A stretch of DNA of 64,000 nt from Erinaceus europaeus (Eukaryota > Chordata > Mammalia > Eulipotyphla > Erinaceidae): contig NC_080168.1 of NCBI RefSeq assembly GCF_950295315.1, positions 66,163,254-66,227,253 on the forward strand, in the 5' to 3' direction. Made by a program: the position numbers and the translations under genes. Under the pieces are notes generated by a model. It saw nothing but the letters and a program-made list of their open reading frames with translations, did no database searches and was not told the DNA's origin. This document shows positions 41,813-53,666 of this stretch, piece after piece. How positions within the stretch are numbered: the first letter of the stretch is position 1; each line of letters starts with the position of its first letter.

Positions 41813-43138
41813 GAGGAGGCTGGGTGGTAGCCAACAGGTTAAGCGCACATGGCACAAAGCGTAAGAACTGGCGTAAGGATCCCGGTTTGAGTCCCCCCGC
41901 TCCCCACTTGAAAGGGGGTTGCTTCCCAAGCAGTGAAGCAGGTCTGCAGGTGTCTTTCTCTCCCCCTCTGTCTTCCCCTCCTCTTACCATTTCTCTCTGT
42001 CCTAACAACTACAACAGCAACAACAACAGTAATAACCACAACAACAATAAGGAAACAAAAGGGGGAAAATAGCCTCCAGGAGCAGTGGGTTCGTGGTGCA
42101 GGCACTGAGCCCCAACAATAACCCTGGAAGCAAAAAAAAAAAAAAAGGCTTTATGAGGGAGCACAGCCTCCTTCATTCATTCTACTCCCTGTCTGGAAAC
42201 TGGGAGGGAAAAGGCCCTTCCTGGAGCACAGGGGTAGGGGTCACCCCTACAAACAGAAGTAAAAGCAGGGTGCCTGTGTTCCTCTGAGTCACTGCCACGC
42301 CTCTGCCCTTAAAGATGCCAAAATACTGCTCCCGTGTTTAAACACAGTGAGAAAAATCCAGGCTGGAGGTGGACCGGGCAGCCCCTCACAGTCTCCTGTC
42401 CCCAGTGTGAAGGCTGCCCTACCCGACATGAAGGAAGAAGTGGAGAAGCAGATGCTGGTGGCCCGGGGCTCTGGCTCTGGGAGCATGTATGTGTGGAGGG
42501 TGCGGGGGTGGGAGCACTTGCCTTCCTTTTAGGACGCACAGCTGATTTGGCTACTCTGCCAGCTGTGGTGGCCAGCTGTGGGTGCCAACACGACCATGAC
42601 TGTCACCATCCTAAGCTTGGGGGACCAGCGGCAGGTTCCTCGCCCTCTCAGCAGGCTCCATGCCCTTCTCAGCGTGAGGTGAGGGCAGTGTTACCAGATG
42701 CATGAGGAAGAGCCCAGGTAAGAGCCCCCAGCACCAAGTGCAGCACCATACACAGCACCAAGGGAAGCCCCATGGACTGTGGGATGGTGCTGTGGCACCT
42801 TCCCTCTCTTCTCTTTTCTCTTCCGTCTCTCTCTCCCTTCTGTCTTTCACCCTCTATCTTAAAAATAAATAAATAAATAAAAAGTCTAGGGAATTTGGTG
42901 GTAGTGCAGTAGGTGGTGCACAAGGACCAGTGTGAGGATCCCGGTTCGAACCCCCAGCTCCCCACCTGCAGGGGGAGTTGCTTCACAGGAGGTGAAGCAG
43001 GTCTGCAGGTGTCTTTCTCTCCCCCTCTCTGTCTTCCCCTCCTCTCTCCATTTCTCTCTGTCCTACCCAACAACAATGACAACAACATTAAAGAAAAACA
43101 AGGGCAACAAAAAGGAAATAAATATTTTTTTAAAAAGA
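41813..43138 (+). mobile_element. Two plus SINEs with unassigned sequence between
   Basis: 41813-42145 long form and 42885-43138 short form. 42150-42700 is unassigned. 42660-42870 resembles another old tRNA-like SINE. Confidence 0.8.
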
Positions 43139-43905
43139 AATCTGGAAACTGATCCTTTTTCTAAAACAGCAAAAGCAATAAAATATCTGGGAATAAATTT
43201 AATAAAGCAGGTGAAAACGTTCTACACTAAAATTTTGAGTCACTATTTAAAGAATTAGAAAGAGGTACAAAGAAATGGAAATATATCTCATGCATGTGGT
43301 TTCGAAGAATCGACATCACTGACATGACCATATTATCCATTTAATGTCATTCCTACCAAGATACTATCAAAGTTCTTTAAGGGAATAGAACAGAAGCTAC
43401 ATTTATCTGGTACCAGAAAATATTTAGGATTGCCAAAGGAAATCATTACTGATCTCAAATTATACTAGGACAGAGGAGGAGTGGCTAAGAATATTGTAGT
43501 ATATATTCACAATGGAATACTACTCAGCTGTTAAATATGATAAAGTCATCTCCTTTGCACTATCTTGGATGGAACTTGAAGGAATCATGTTAAATGAGAC
43601 AAAGATGCCAAATGATCTCACCTGTACAGAACTTCAGAAGCAAGGACAGAGAAGGCTAACACACAGTAAAGCTCAATTGGGTGTGGCATATTGCACCAAA
43701 GCAAAGGGCTAAAGGGAAGGATGAGGAGGGAAAAGGTGAAGATAACGGTGGTGCCCTGGTGCATGATGATGTAAAGGGACCTAAGCTGTGGATAAGATGT
43801 TCTGCAAAGAACTTTCATAAGGAAATGACAAACTGTATCCCTGCATGAACAACTGCACTATAAACCATTAACCATCCCAATAAAATGTTAAAAAAAATAA
43901 CTATA
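43139..43905 (+). mobile_element. Old internally deleted L1 3' fragment
   Basis: It begins with an ORF2 match (AIKYLGINL) and jumps near 43490 to the 3' end (MEYYSAVKYDKV at 43512), then runs through the typical tail region (GTATTGCACCAAAG-like) to an A-rich end. Many stops. Its left end abuts the tail of a SINE. Confidence 0.8.
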
Positions 43906-43999
43906 AAGAAGATACACAGAACAAAAAAAAAAAAAAAAAGAAAGAAAGAAAAAAAAACAAGGGCAACAAAAGGGAAAATAAATAAATAAATAAATAGAT

Positions 44000-44460
44000 A
44001 GTCTAATGGTGGGGAAATAGCATAATGGTCAGACAAGTCTCTCAAGTGGGAATCTCAGGTTCAATCCCCAGCACCACCATAAACCATAAACTGAGCAGTG
44101 GTCTGGCTGAAAAAAGAGAAGACAAAGGAAAAATATACCAGGAGTGGAGGTAGAGGAATCATGTAGGCAGAGCCCCAGAAATAACCCTAGTGGCAGAAAA
44201 AAAATTTCAAGGGGTATAGGCGGTGCCACACCTGGATAAGCACACATCGTACAAAGCACAAAGACCCACACAAAGGCCCAGGTTCAAACCTGCAGCCCTG
44301 CAGTGGGGGAAGCTTCACTAGTGGTGGAAGCAGGTCTGCAGGTGTCTATCTCCCTTCTCTCAGTTGCTCTCTGTCCTATCCAATAAAATGGAAACATTGT
44401 CACCAAGAGCGGTGGATTCGTTAGTGCCAGTACAGAGCACCAGCAATAACCCTGCAGTAC
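44000..44460 (+). mobile_element. Two plus SINE copies
   Basis: 44000-44195 third tRNA-like family with extension, 44215-44460 second subfamily with a 3' extension. Confidence 0.75.
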
Positions 44461-44675
44461 CACTCCACCATCATCTGCAGTGCTCCCACTGATGTCTGTC
44501 AGGGCTCAAGCCTAGGGCTTCACACCTGGTAGGCCATGTGCTCTCCCAGGCCCCTATTTTAAATTTAGACTTTTCTTGGATGAAGAGAACAGAGGTGAGA
44601 AGTAAGAAGAAAGCACAGACCACCACAAAGAAATCAGTAATTCTTCCCATTAAGGTGATGAGGATAAAGAAAAAC

Positions 44676-45044
44676 TGTTGTATGCTTTACATTGGGTAGT
44701 TCTCCCCCCGCCAAGAGAATTGCATCAGTCCTGTTAATTTCGCGGGCCCGCTTGGCCCCGCCCCGGAGGAAACCCGCCAGAGTTCCAGAGTTACAGAGTT
44801 GCAGAGTTTGAGAGAAAAGAGGGTTCCTGAGTTGGAGAGTTCTTGAGTTCGAGAGTAAGGGAGTGTGCTTGTGCCGCCGCAAAGAGACAGCAGAGTTCTG
44901 TTTGGTGATTAGTTTGTCTTAGTTTATGAATTGTTGTTCCTGAATAAAGAAATACAGCTTCCCTGCCCAGCCGTTGTCTCCGCGTCTCTGTTACCCGCCG
45001 TGAAGCTAGCCCGCCCGGCTAGAGCCTTCCGAATTTTAACAACA
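44676..45044 (+). mobile_element. Solo LTR, same family as 8284-8611
   Basis: 369 bp, starting TGTTGTATGC and ending TTTTAACAACA. The 6-bp duplication AAAAAC is at 44670-44675 and 45045-45050. It has a longer block of roughly 10-bp CAGAGTT-type repeats (about 44770-44865) than the other copy, which explains the 41-bp length difference. AATAAA is at about 44943. Confidence 0.9.
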
Positions 45045-45055
45045 AAAAACACAAA

Positions 45056-45352
45056 AGGGTTGGGCAGTAGCGCAGGGGGTTAAGCGCACATGGTGCAAAG
45101 CGCAAGGACTGATGTAAGGACCTGCAGGGGAGTTGCTTCACAGGCGATGAAGCAGGTCTGCAGGTGCCTAACTTTCCTCCTCTGTCTCCCCTCCCCTCTC
45201 CATTTCTTTCTGTCCTATCCCACAACAATGACAGCAATAATAATAACAATGATAAACAACAAGGGCAACAAAAGGAAAAAAAATAGCCTCCAGGAGCAGT
45301 GGATTCATAGTGCAGGCACTGAGCCCCAGCGATAAAAAAAAAAAAAAAAAAA
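45056..45352 (+). mobile_element. SINE (long form)
   Basis: Head GGGTTGGGCAGTAGCGCAGG. A deletion removes the B-box region, and the 3' extension ends in a run of A. It starts 12 bp after the solo LTR. Confidence 0.87.
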
Positions 45353-45981
45353 GAATGAAAAAGACAAAAGCCACAGCCAGCTGGTAGTCACTGTTTCCTC
45401 TTCCCAAGACTGTCTTCCCTCTTGTTCTTATTATTAAAAAAAAAACCCTTATTTGTTTATTTATTTAGGATAGACCCAGCAATTCCTCTCCTGGGGATAT
45501 ATCCCTAAGGGATCAATCACACCCATCCAAAAAGATCTGTGTACACCTGTGTTCATAGCAGCACAATTTTTAATAGTCAAAACCTGGAAGCAACCCAGGT
45601 GTCCAACAGCAGATGAGTGGCTGAGTAAGTTGTGGTCTAGATACACAAACGAATACTACTCAGCTTAAGAATATTAAGAATATTCATATTAAGAATGATG
45701 AATTCACCTTCTTCACTTCATCTTGGATGGAGCTTGAAGGAGTCATGTTAAATAAGAAGTCAGAAACAGGATGAATATGGGATGATCCTACTCATAGGCA
45801 GAAGTTGAAAAACAAGATCAGAAGGGAAAACACAAAGCAGAACTTGGACTGGAGTTGGTGTATTGCACCAAAGTAAAACACTCTGGGGTGAGGGTAGGAG
45901 GTAGGGTTCAGGTGCTGGTGCCTGAAGGTGGAGGAAGACCTAGGCTAGGGGTGAGAGTGTTTTGCAGAAAACTGAGAAATT

Positions 45982-46589
45982 GGGGTCCGGCGGTAGTGCA
46001 TTGGGTTAAATGCACATGGAATGAAACACAAGGACTGGTGTAAGGATTCTGGTTTGAGCTTCCAGCTCCCCACCTGCAGAGGTGTTGCTTCACAGGCGGT
46101 GAACAGGTCTGCAGGTGGCTGTCTTTCTCTCCCCCTCTCTGTCTTCCCCTCCTCTCAATTTCTATCTGTCCTATCCAAAAACAACAGCAATAACAACAAC
46201 AATAACCACAACAACGATAAAACAACAAGGGCAACAAAAGGGAAAAAAAAATAGCCTCCACAGACTGGGAGTATGGATCAACCAGTCAACGCCCATGTTC
46301 AGCGGGGAAGCAATTACAGAAGCCAGACCTCCCACCTTCTGCAACCCATAACGACCCTGGGTCCATACTTCCAGAGGGATAGAGAATGGGAAAGCTATTG
46401 GGGAGGGGATGGGATATGGAGATTGGGTGGTGGGAATTGTGTGGAGTTGTACTCCCCCACCCTATGATTTTGTTAATGTCTCCTTTCTTAAATAATAAAA
46501 AAAAAAAAATTAAAAAAAATAGCCTCTAGGAGCAGTGGATTCATGGTGCAGGCACCAAGCCCCAGCAATAACCCTGGAGGAAAAAAAAA
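45982..46589 (+). mobile_element. SINE nested in L1 and itself interrupted
   Basis: The head TCCGGCGGTAGTGCATTGGG begins near 45985 and the 3' end CAATAACCCTGGAGG is near 46575. The body is interrupted at 46261-46511. The 11-bp duplication is intact, so the SINE came after the L1. Confidence 0.88.
46261..46511 (+). mobile_element. L1-type 3' end inserted in the SINE
   Basis: About 250 bp starting CAGACTGGGAGTATGG and ending in TTGTTAATGTCTCCTTTC and an A tail. It is flanked by the duplication AAAAAAAATAGCCTC (about 46245-46259 and 46512-46526). It is a very short 5'-truncated insertion of the same 3'-UTR type as 20610. Confidence 0.82.
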
Positions 46590-46667
46590 ACTGAGAAATT
46601 TTACATATGTACAAACAATTGTACTTACTGTAAACAACTAATCCCCCTAATTAAAAAAAATCATATT

Positions 46668-47105
46668 GGGAGTCGGGCGGTAGCGCAGTGGTTAAGTGCA
46701 GGTGGCGCAAAGCACAAGGACCGGCATAAGGATCTCGGTTCAAGCCCCCGGCTCCCCACCTGCAGGGGAGTTGCTTCACAAGCAGTGAAGCAGGTCTGCA
46801 GGTGTCTATCTTTCTCTCTCCCTGTCTCCCCCTCTTCTCTCCATTTCTCCCTGTCCTATCCAACAACGAAGGCATCAATAACAACAACAATAATGACTAC
46901 AACAATAAAAAACAACAAGGGCAAAAATAAATAAATAAATAAATATTTTTAAAAAATCATATTTATTTATTTAGGGTAAAGACAGAGAAATTGAGAGGAA
47001 GGGAGACAGAGATACCTACAGACCTCCTTGACTGTTCATGAAGCTTCCCCCCTGCAGGAGCAGGGGCTTGAACTGGGTCTGTGAGGACCATAATGTGTAA
47101 TGAGT
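46668..47105. mobile_element. Young plus SINE and an adjacent minus SINE
   Basis: 46668-46950 is a short-form plus copy with head GGGAGTCGGGCGGTAGCGCA and the 13-bp duplication AAAAAATCATATT (46655-46667, 46951-46963). 46964-47105 is a minus second-subfamily fragment. Confidence 0.87.
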
Positions 47106-47236
47106 CCCTGCTGTCTGTCTTCTAAGAGATACGGCATGTCCAGGAGGAAAGAACTGGAAACTTACCCGCAGGAACACAGAGCAGTGGGTGAGTGGAGGTG
47201 TGGGACGGGAGGTGGGTCTGTGGCCAGGGTACACAC

Positions 47237-47468
47237 CTGCTTCTGCTAAGGTGCTGCACTTCTGGTACCTGGACGTCCTCAAAGCGGGTGCCCGAACATT
47301 GTACAGCCTGAGCTTCTCAATCCGAGAGTCGAAGACCCTCAGTAGAGGGTCCTTTTCCTCCCACTGGGACATGATCTTGTTGTCGATAAAGGTGGCAAAC
47401 ATCTGCGTCTCGATGAAGCGGGACAGGAAGGGTAGGTGAGGCTCTGGCTGGTCTGACAGGAAGGAGGC
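47237..47468 (-). CDS. DENND5B: DENND5B coding exon, downstream DENN (dDENN)
   Basis: The exon is 232 bp, 77 codons plus one base. It begins [20 protein letters not shown], continues [20 protein letters not shown], then [19 protein letters not shown], and ends [10 protein letters not shown] with one base of a split Ala codon. The acceptor is CGATAG and the donor GTGTGT. The [17 protein letters not shown] stretch is the hallmark helix of the downstream DENN domain, and the [16 protein letters not shown] stretch favours DENND5B over DENND5A, where I recall an acidic run in that place. The split codon is completed by CC at the start of the exon at 36457. Intact, no stops. Confidence 0.95.
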
Positions 47469-47604
47469 CTATCGGGAGACGGACAGGAAACAGTCAGTGC
47501 AAGAGACACCCCCCACACCTGGGCAGAGTCAACAGGAGCTGTAGTTAGGGTCCTTCTCTTTTCATCTCATGGTGCAAGCAGGTTCCGAAAGGTCTGCATT
47601 TCCT

Positions 47605-47869
47605 TTCCTTGTTCTTTTGTTGACCCCCCCCTTTTGTAGTTGTTGTCATTGATGTCGTCGTTGTTGGATAGGACAGAGAGAAATGGAGAGAGGAGGGGAA
47701 GACAGGGGAGAGAAAGAGAGACACCTACAGACCTGCTTCACCACTTGTGAAGTGACTCCCATGCAGCTGGGGAGCCGGGGGCTCGAACCAGGATCCTTAC
47801 ACCTGTCCTTGCACTTTGTGCCACCTGTGCTTAACCTGCTGCACTCCCCCTTTCCTTGTTCTATATTTC

Positions 47870-47916
<47 letters not shown>

Positions 47917-48572
47917 TCCTTTCTTTCTCTCTCTCTTTCTTTCTTTCCTTCTCTTTCTTTTCTTTTTTTTGCCTCTAGGGTTATTTCTGACACTACGAAT
48001 CCACTGCTCCTGGTGTCCATTTTTTCCATGTTATTGGCTAGTACAGAGAGAAATTGAGAGAGGAGGGGGAGACAGAGAGGGAGAGAGGGAGAGAGACAGA
48101 GGGACACCTGAGGACCTGCCTCACCACCTGTAAAGCTTCCCTCTGCAGGTGGGAAGCCGGGGCTTGAACCTAGATCCTTGTGTGTGTCCTTGTGCTTTGT
48201 ACTTTGTACTATGTATGTTTGACCAGCCCCTGGTTAAATCTTTTTGTTATTTGTTAAAAATAAGGGGGTGGTTGTAGTGCAGCAGGTTAAGTATACATGG
48301 CGCAAAGCACAAGGACAGACCAGTGTAAGGATCCCAGTTCAAGCCCCTGACTCCCCACCTGCAAGGGGGTCGCTTCACAAGTGGTGGAGCAGGTCTGTAG
48401 GTGTCTGTCTTTCTCTCCCCTTCACTCTCTCCCCTCCTCGCTTGATTTCTCTCTTTTATCCTACAACAACAGCAACAATAATAACAAAAGGGCAACAAGA
48501 GCAGCAAAAAAAGGGGGGAAAATGGCCTCTGAGAGCAGTGTACCAAGCCCCAGCGATAACCTTGAAGGGAAA
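47605..48572. mobile_element. SINEs with a (CTTT)n tract
   Basis: 47605-47846 minus short form. 47866-47960 CTTT repeats. 47964-48232 minus hybrid form. 48262-48572 plus long form. Confidence 0.84.
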
Positions 48573-48761
48573 AAAAAAGTGAACTTTGTTAGCTTGTTTT
48601 TTTTTTCTCTTCCTCAGGGCACCACTATTCAGGTGTGGGTTGCTTCTGCTTTTTCGTGTTTCTGAGTGGGTGCAGGGGCAGGGGAGATGGAAAGGTGAAG
48701 ATTGATGCAGTTTTTTTTTTTTTACTCATTCTCCAATGAACATCAGTTTTCCTTTCCCTCC

Positions 48762-48769
48762 CTTCCTTC

Positions 48770-48808
<39 letters not shown>

Positions 48809-49698
48809 TCGTTCTTTTCCTCCAGGGTTATTGCTGGGGTCCTATGCCTGTACACTCCTCCTGGATGCCATTTTTTTCCAGTTTTGTTGCCCTTGTTATT
48901 ATTTTTGTTATTGCTGTTGTTGTTGGATAGGACAGAGAGAAATGGAGAGAGGAGGGGAAGACAGAGAGGGGGAGAGAAAGATAGACACCTGCAGGCCTGC
49001 TTCACCGCTTGTGAAGTGACCCCTCTGCAGGTAGGGAGCCGGGGGTTCGAACCGGGATCTTTATACCAGTCCTTGCATTTTGCGCCACATGCACTTAACC
49101 CGCTGCGCTACTGCCCGACTCCCCTGTCTAGATTTCTTTCTTCCCTTTCATCTTTTCCCTCTCGATAGTACCAGGGCCTAATGCATGCATAATATTACTG
49201 CTCCTGGGCCAATTTTATCTTTCACTTTATTTTTATTTATTTATTTTTACAACTTTATTATTTGCTTGTTTTGCTGCCAGGGCCACATTCCTACATGATT
49301 CTGCTGTTCCTGAGGGACTTTTTACTCCCTCCTTCAATTGGTCAGAAAAGGCAGAGAGGGAGAGGAGGAGAAGGAGATGGCACAGGAGTACCTTTCACAG
49401 AGCTCTCTTCACCTTGCTGTTGTGCATGGCACTTCCATGTGGTCCCAAGAGCTAAAATCTGGGTCTCTATGCAGGGCAAAGTGTGTGCTCTGCCAGGGCA
49501 GCCACTTCCCAGCCCCTCTTTCTAAATTAAGTCAGGGAAAGATAAAGAGAGAGAGAGAGAGGGAGAGACACAACAGCATTACTTCACCACCTGTGGACTT
49601 CTCCTGGGGTCATGGTGCTCCCATATGGTGCTGGGATTCCAGCCCAGGGCCTTGTGCTTGGTAAGGCATGCAGTCTACCAGACCTACCTCCCAGACTC
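48762..49698 (-). mobile_element. (CTTT)n, minus SINE and older SINE-like copies
   Basis: 48762-48812 CTTT repeats formed from the inverted SINE tail. 48818-49125 minus long form with a clean head. 49265-49510 and 49520-49698 are minus copies of another, older tRNA-like family. Confidence 0.78.
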
Positions 49699-49830
49699 AG
49701 TTTTATTTTTCATTAGGCCCTTTTAAAACTTCCTTATAGTTTCTTCTCACCTGAATACCCCTAATTTCATCTGCTCTATTCCTACCTTTTGGTTTCTGTT
49801 TATTAAATAATTTGTCCTGTTTTATATCTC

Positions 49831-50225
49831 ACCACTTTTCAGCCATCAAGTTGAAGATGCTACCATGATGCCATCCTGACTTCTCTGGGCAGACGACCTC
49901 TTCAATGTGTCCCAGAAACCCACCTCCCCAGAGTCCTGCCCCGCTAGGGAAGGACAGAGACAGGCTGGGAGTATGGATCCACCTGCCAACACCCATTGCC
50001 AGTGGAGAAGCAATTACAGAAGCCAGAACTTCTACCTTCTGCACCCCATAAAGAATTTGGATCCACACTCCCAGAGGGATAAAGAACAGGGAAGCTTCCA
50101 TTGGAGGGGATGGGACAAGGAACTCTGATGGTGGGAACTATGTGGAATTATATCCCTGTAAACTTACAATTCTGATAATCATTATTAAATCACTAATAAA
50201 AATTTAAAAAATTTAGAAAAAAAAG
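49831..50225 (+). mobile_element. L1-type 3' end fragment
   Basis: It contains the CCATCAAGTTGAAGATG-like left part, a single short GCTAGGGAAGGACAGAGACA unit where 20610 has its minisatellite, then CTGGGAGTATGGATCC and a terminal A-rich tail. Same 3'-UTR type as 20610 and 46261. Confidence 0.7.
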
Positions 50226-50254
50226 AACTTCCTTATAGAAACCCACTTTTTTAA

Positions 50255-50489
50255 AAATTGATTTAATAATGATCTACAAGACTGGAGGATAAGAGGGGTA
50301 TAATTCCACACAATTCCCACCACCAGATCTCCAGATCCCATCTCCTCTATGGGAAGCTTTCCTATTCTTTATCCATCTGGGGCATGAACCCAGGATCATT
50401 ATGAGGTGCAGAAGGTGGAAGTTCTGGCTTCTGTAATTGCTTTTCCACTGGACATGGGCATTGGCAGGTTGATCCATACTCCCAGCCTG
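50255..50489 (-). mobile_element. L1-type 3' end fragment, inverted
   Basis: It is the reverse complement of the same 3' UTR, ending CCATACTCCCAGCCTG at 50489. Lying about 30 bp from the plus-strand copy at 49831-50225, it forms a large inverted repeat. Confidence 0.75.
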
Positions 50490-50573
50490 AGAAACCCACT
50501 AATTAAGTGTCTCCATCATTCAGAGGTATCTACATAAATACAAATAGTTTGTGTCTTTGAAAAGCATTTTACA

Positions 50574-53328
50574 CCCTAAAGCAATCAGAAGGACAGAAAT
50601 CACTAAAGTTAAGGCAGAAATCAATAACATTGAGAATAAGAAAACCATACAAAAGATCAACGGAAGTAAATGTTGGTTCTTCGAAAGAGTGAACAAAATC
50701 GACAAACCTCTAGCCAGACTCACAAAACAAAAAAGGGAGAAGACCCAAATAAATCGGATAGTAAATGAAAAAGGAGATATCACAACAGACACCGCTGAAA
50801 TTCAACATATCATGCAAGGCTTCTATGAACAACTATATGCCACCAAGCTAGAGAACCTGGAAGAAATGGACAATTTCCTAGATACCTAACAACTTCCAAA
50901 ACTACTTCAAGAGGAAGTGGATAACATGAACAGGCCCATCACAGCTAATGAAATTGAAACAGTTATCAAAAATCTTCCCAAAAATAAAAGTCCTGGACCA
51001 TATGGTTTTACAAATGAATTCTACAAAACCTTCAAAGAAGAACTAATACCTCTACTTTTAAAAGTCTTCCAGAAGATTGAAGACACTAGAATACTCCCTG
51101 CCAGCTTCTATGAAGCCAACATCACCCTGATACCAAAAGCAGACAGGGACACAACCAAAAACAGACCAATATCTCTAATGAACATAGATGCTAAAATACT
51201 GAACAAAATTCTAGCCAACCGGATACAGCAGTATATTAAAAAGATTGTTCATCATGACCAAGTGGGGTTTATCCCAGGCATGCAAGGTTTAATATATGTA
51301 AATCAATCAATGTGATCCACCACATCAACAAAAGCAAGACCAAAAACCACATGGTCATATCAATAGATGCAGAGAAAGTCTTTGACAAAATACAACATCC
51401 CTTTATGATCAAAACACTACAAAAAAAATGGGAATAGATGGAAAATTCCTGAAGATAGTGGAGTCTATATATAGCAAACCTACAGCCAACATCATACTCA
51501 ATGGTGAAAAACTGGAAGCATTTCCCCTCAGATCAGGTACTAGACAGGGCTGCCCACTATCACCATTACTATTCAACATAGTGTTGGAAGTTCTTGCCAT
51601 AGCAATCAGGCAGGAAAAAGGAATTAAAGGGATAAAGATTGGAAGAGAAGAAGTCAAACTCTCCCTATTTGCAGATGACATGGTAGTATACACAGAAAAA
51701 CTTAAGGAATCCAGCAAGAAGCTTTTGGAAATCATCAGGCAATACAGTAAGGTGTCAGGCTACAAAATTAACATTCAAAAGTCAGTGGCATTCCTCTATG
51801 CAAACACTAAGCTAGAAGAAATTGAAGTCCAGAAATCAATTCCTTTTACTATAGCAACTAAAACAATAAAATATCTAGGAGTAAACCTAACCAAAGAAGT
51901 GAAAGACTTGTATACTGAAAATTATGAGTCACTACTCAAGGAAATTGAAAAAGACACAAAGAAGTGGAAAGATATTCCATGTTCTTGGGTTGGAAGAATT
52001 AATATCATCAAAATGAATATACTACCCAGAGTCATCTACAAATTTAATGCTATCCCCATCAAGATCCCAAGCACATTTTTTAGGAGAATAGAACAAATGC
52101 TACAAATGTTTATCTGGAACCAGAAAAGACCTAGAATTGCCAAAACAATCTTGAGAAAAAAGAACAGAACTGGAGGCATCACACTCCCAGATCTCAAATT
52201 GTTTTATAGGGCCACTGTCATCAAAACTGCTTGGTACTGGAACATGAATAGACACACTGACCAGTGGAATAGAATTGAGAGCCCAGAAGTGCGCCCCCAC
52301 ACCTATGGACATCCTGTCTTTGATAAAGGGGCCCAGACTATTTAATGGGGAAAGCAGAGTCTCTTCAACAAATGGTGTTGGAAACAATGGGTTGAAACAT
52401 GCAGAAGAATGAAACTGAACCACTGTATTTCACCAAATACAAAAGTAAATTCCAAGCGGATCAAGGACTTGGATGTTAGACCAGAAACTATCAGATACTT
52501 AGAGGAAAATATTGGCAGAACTCTTTTCCGCATAAATTTTAAAGACATCTTCAATGTAACGAATCCAATTACAAAGAAGACTAAGGCAAGGATAAACCTA
52601 TGGGACTACATCAAATTAAAAAGCTTCTTCACAGCAAAAGAAACCACTACCTAAACCAAGAGACCCCTCACAGAATGGGAGAAGATCTTTACATGCCATA
52701 CATCAGACAAGAGTTTAATAACCAACATATATAAAGAGCTTGCCAGACTCAACAACAAGACAACAAATAACCCCATCCAAAAATGGGGGGAGGACATGGA
52801 CAGAATATTCACCACAGAAGAGATCCAAAAGGCTGAGAAATACATGAAAAATGCTCCAAGTCTTTGATTGCCAGAGAAATGCAAATGAAGACAACAATGA
52901 GATACCACTTCACTCCTGTGAGAATGTCATACATCAGAAAAGGTAACAACAGCAAATGATGGAGAGGGTGTGGGGTCAAAGGAACCCTCCTGCACTGCTT
53001 GTGGGAATGTCAATTGGTCCAACCTCTGTGGAGAACAGTCTGGAGAACTCTCATAAGGCTAGAAATGAACCTACCCTATGATCCTGCAATTCCTTTCCTG
53101 GGGATATATCCTAAAGAACCCAACACATCCATCCAAAAAGATCTATGTACACATATGTTCTTGGCAGCACAATTTGTAATAGCCAAAACCTGGAAGCAAT
53201 CCAGGTGTCCAACAACAGATGAGTGGCTGAACAAGTTGTGGTCTATATACACAATGGAATACTACTCAGCTGTAAAAAATGGTGACTTCACCGTTTTCAG
53301 CCGATCTTGGATGGACCTTGAAAAATGA
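50574..53328 (+). pseudogene. L1 ORF2 fragment: reverse transcriptase and C-terminal domain
   Basis: Pieces in order: 50574-50889 ([15 protein letters not shown] segment), 50917-51315 (RT fingers, [18 protein letters not shown]), 51428-52345 ([20 protein letters not shown], then catalytic [10 protein letters not shown] near 51670-51700) and 52409-52654. Beyond that only scattered matches continue to MEYYSAVKNGDF at about 53260-53290. An in-frame TAA lies at 50887-50889, a frame change occurs between about 51295 and 51430, and another TAA lies at 52343-52345. The RT motif is intact, but the protein could not be made. Confidence 0.88.
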
Positions 53329-53467
53329 AGTGAAATAAGTGAGAAACAGAAGGATGAATATGGGATGATCTCACTCTCAGGCAGAAGTTGAAAAACAAGA
53401 TCAGAAGAAAAAAAAAAAAAGCAAGTAGAACCTGAAATGGAATTGGCATATCGCACCAAAGTAAAAG

Positions 53468-53511
53468 ACTCAGGGGTGGGGGTGGGGGTGGGGGTGGGTG
53501 GGTGGGGAGAA
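53468..53511 (+). repeat. G-rich tract in the L1 3' UTR
   Basis: Repeated GGGGTG units give at least six runs of three or more G, which fits a G-quadruplex. G-rich polypurine tracts are known in mammalian L1 3' UTRs. Confidence 0.7.
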
Positions 53512-53666
53512 TACAGGTCCAAGAAGGATGACAGAGGACCTCTTGGGGGTTGTATTGTTATATGGGAAACTGGGGAATGTTATGTATGTACAAACTATTA
53601 TATTTACTGTTGAATGTAAAACATTAATTCTCCAATAAAGAAATTAAAAAAAAAAAGCATTTTACA

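Larger units (their letters stand above)
45470..46650 (+). mobile_element. L1 3' fragment split by nested insertions
   Basis: Left part 45470-45981 (GGGGATATATCCCTAAGG and the ORF2 C-terminal end), right part 46590-46650. Between them is a SINE flanked by the duplication ACTGAGAAATT (45971-45981, 46590-46600). The SINE itself contains a second L1-like 3' end. Confidence 0.85.
50574..53652 (+). mobile_element. 5'-truncated L1 (ORF2 3' part and 3' UTR)
   Basis: The element is 3079 bp, flanked by a perfect 14-bp duplication AAAAGCATTTTACA (50560-50573 and 53653-53666), and ends in an A-rich tail after AATAAAG. It starts inside ORF2, downstream of the endonuclease domain. The target site is A-rich, as expected for L1 endonuclease. 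The intact duplication suggests a fairly recent insertion, yet ORF2 carries stops and a frameshift, so it is dead. Confidence 0.93.

Noticed and set aside
42289..42705. Possible coding exon in GC-rich intron sequence
   Set aside because: Open frames on both strands without splice-site support or recognisable protein similarity.
52999..53328. Separate small gene with MEYYSAVKNG
   Set aside because: It is the C-terminal end of L1 ORF2, also seen in the fragment at 43512.
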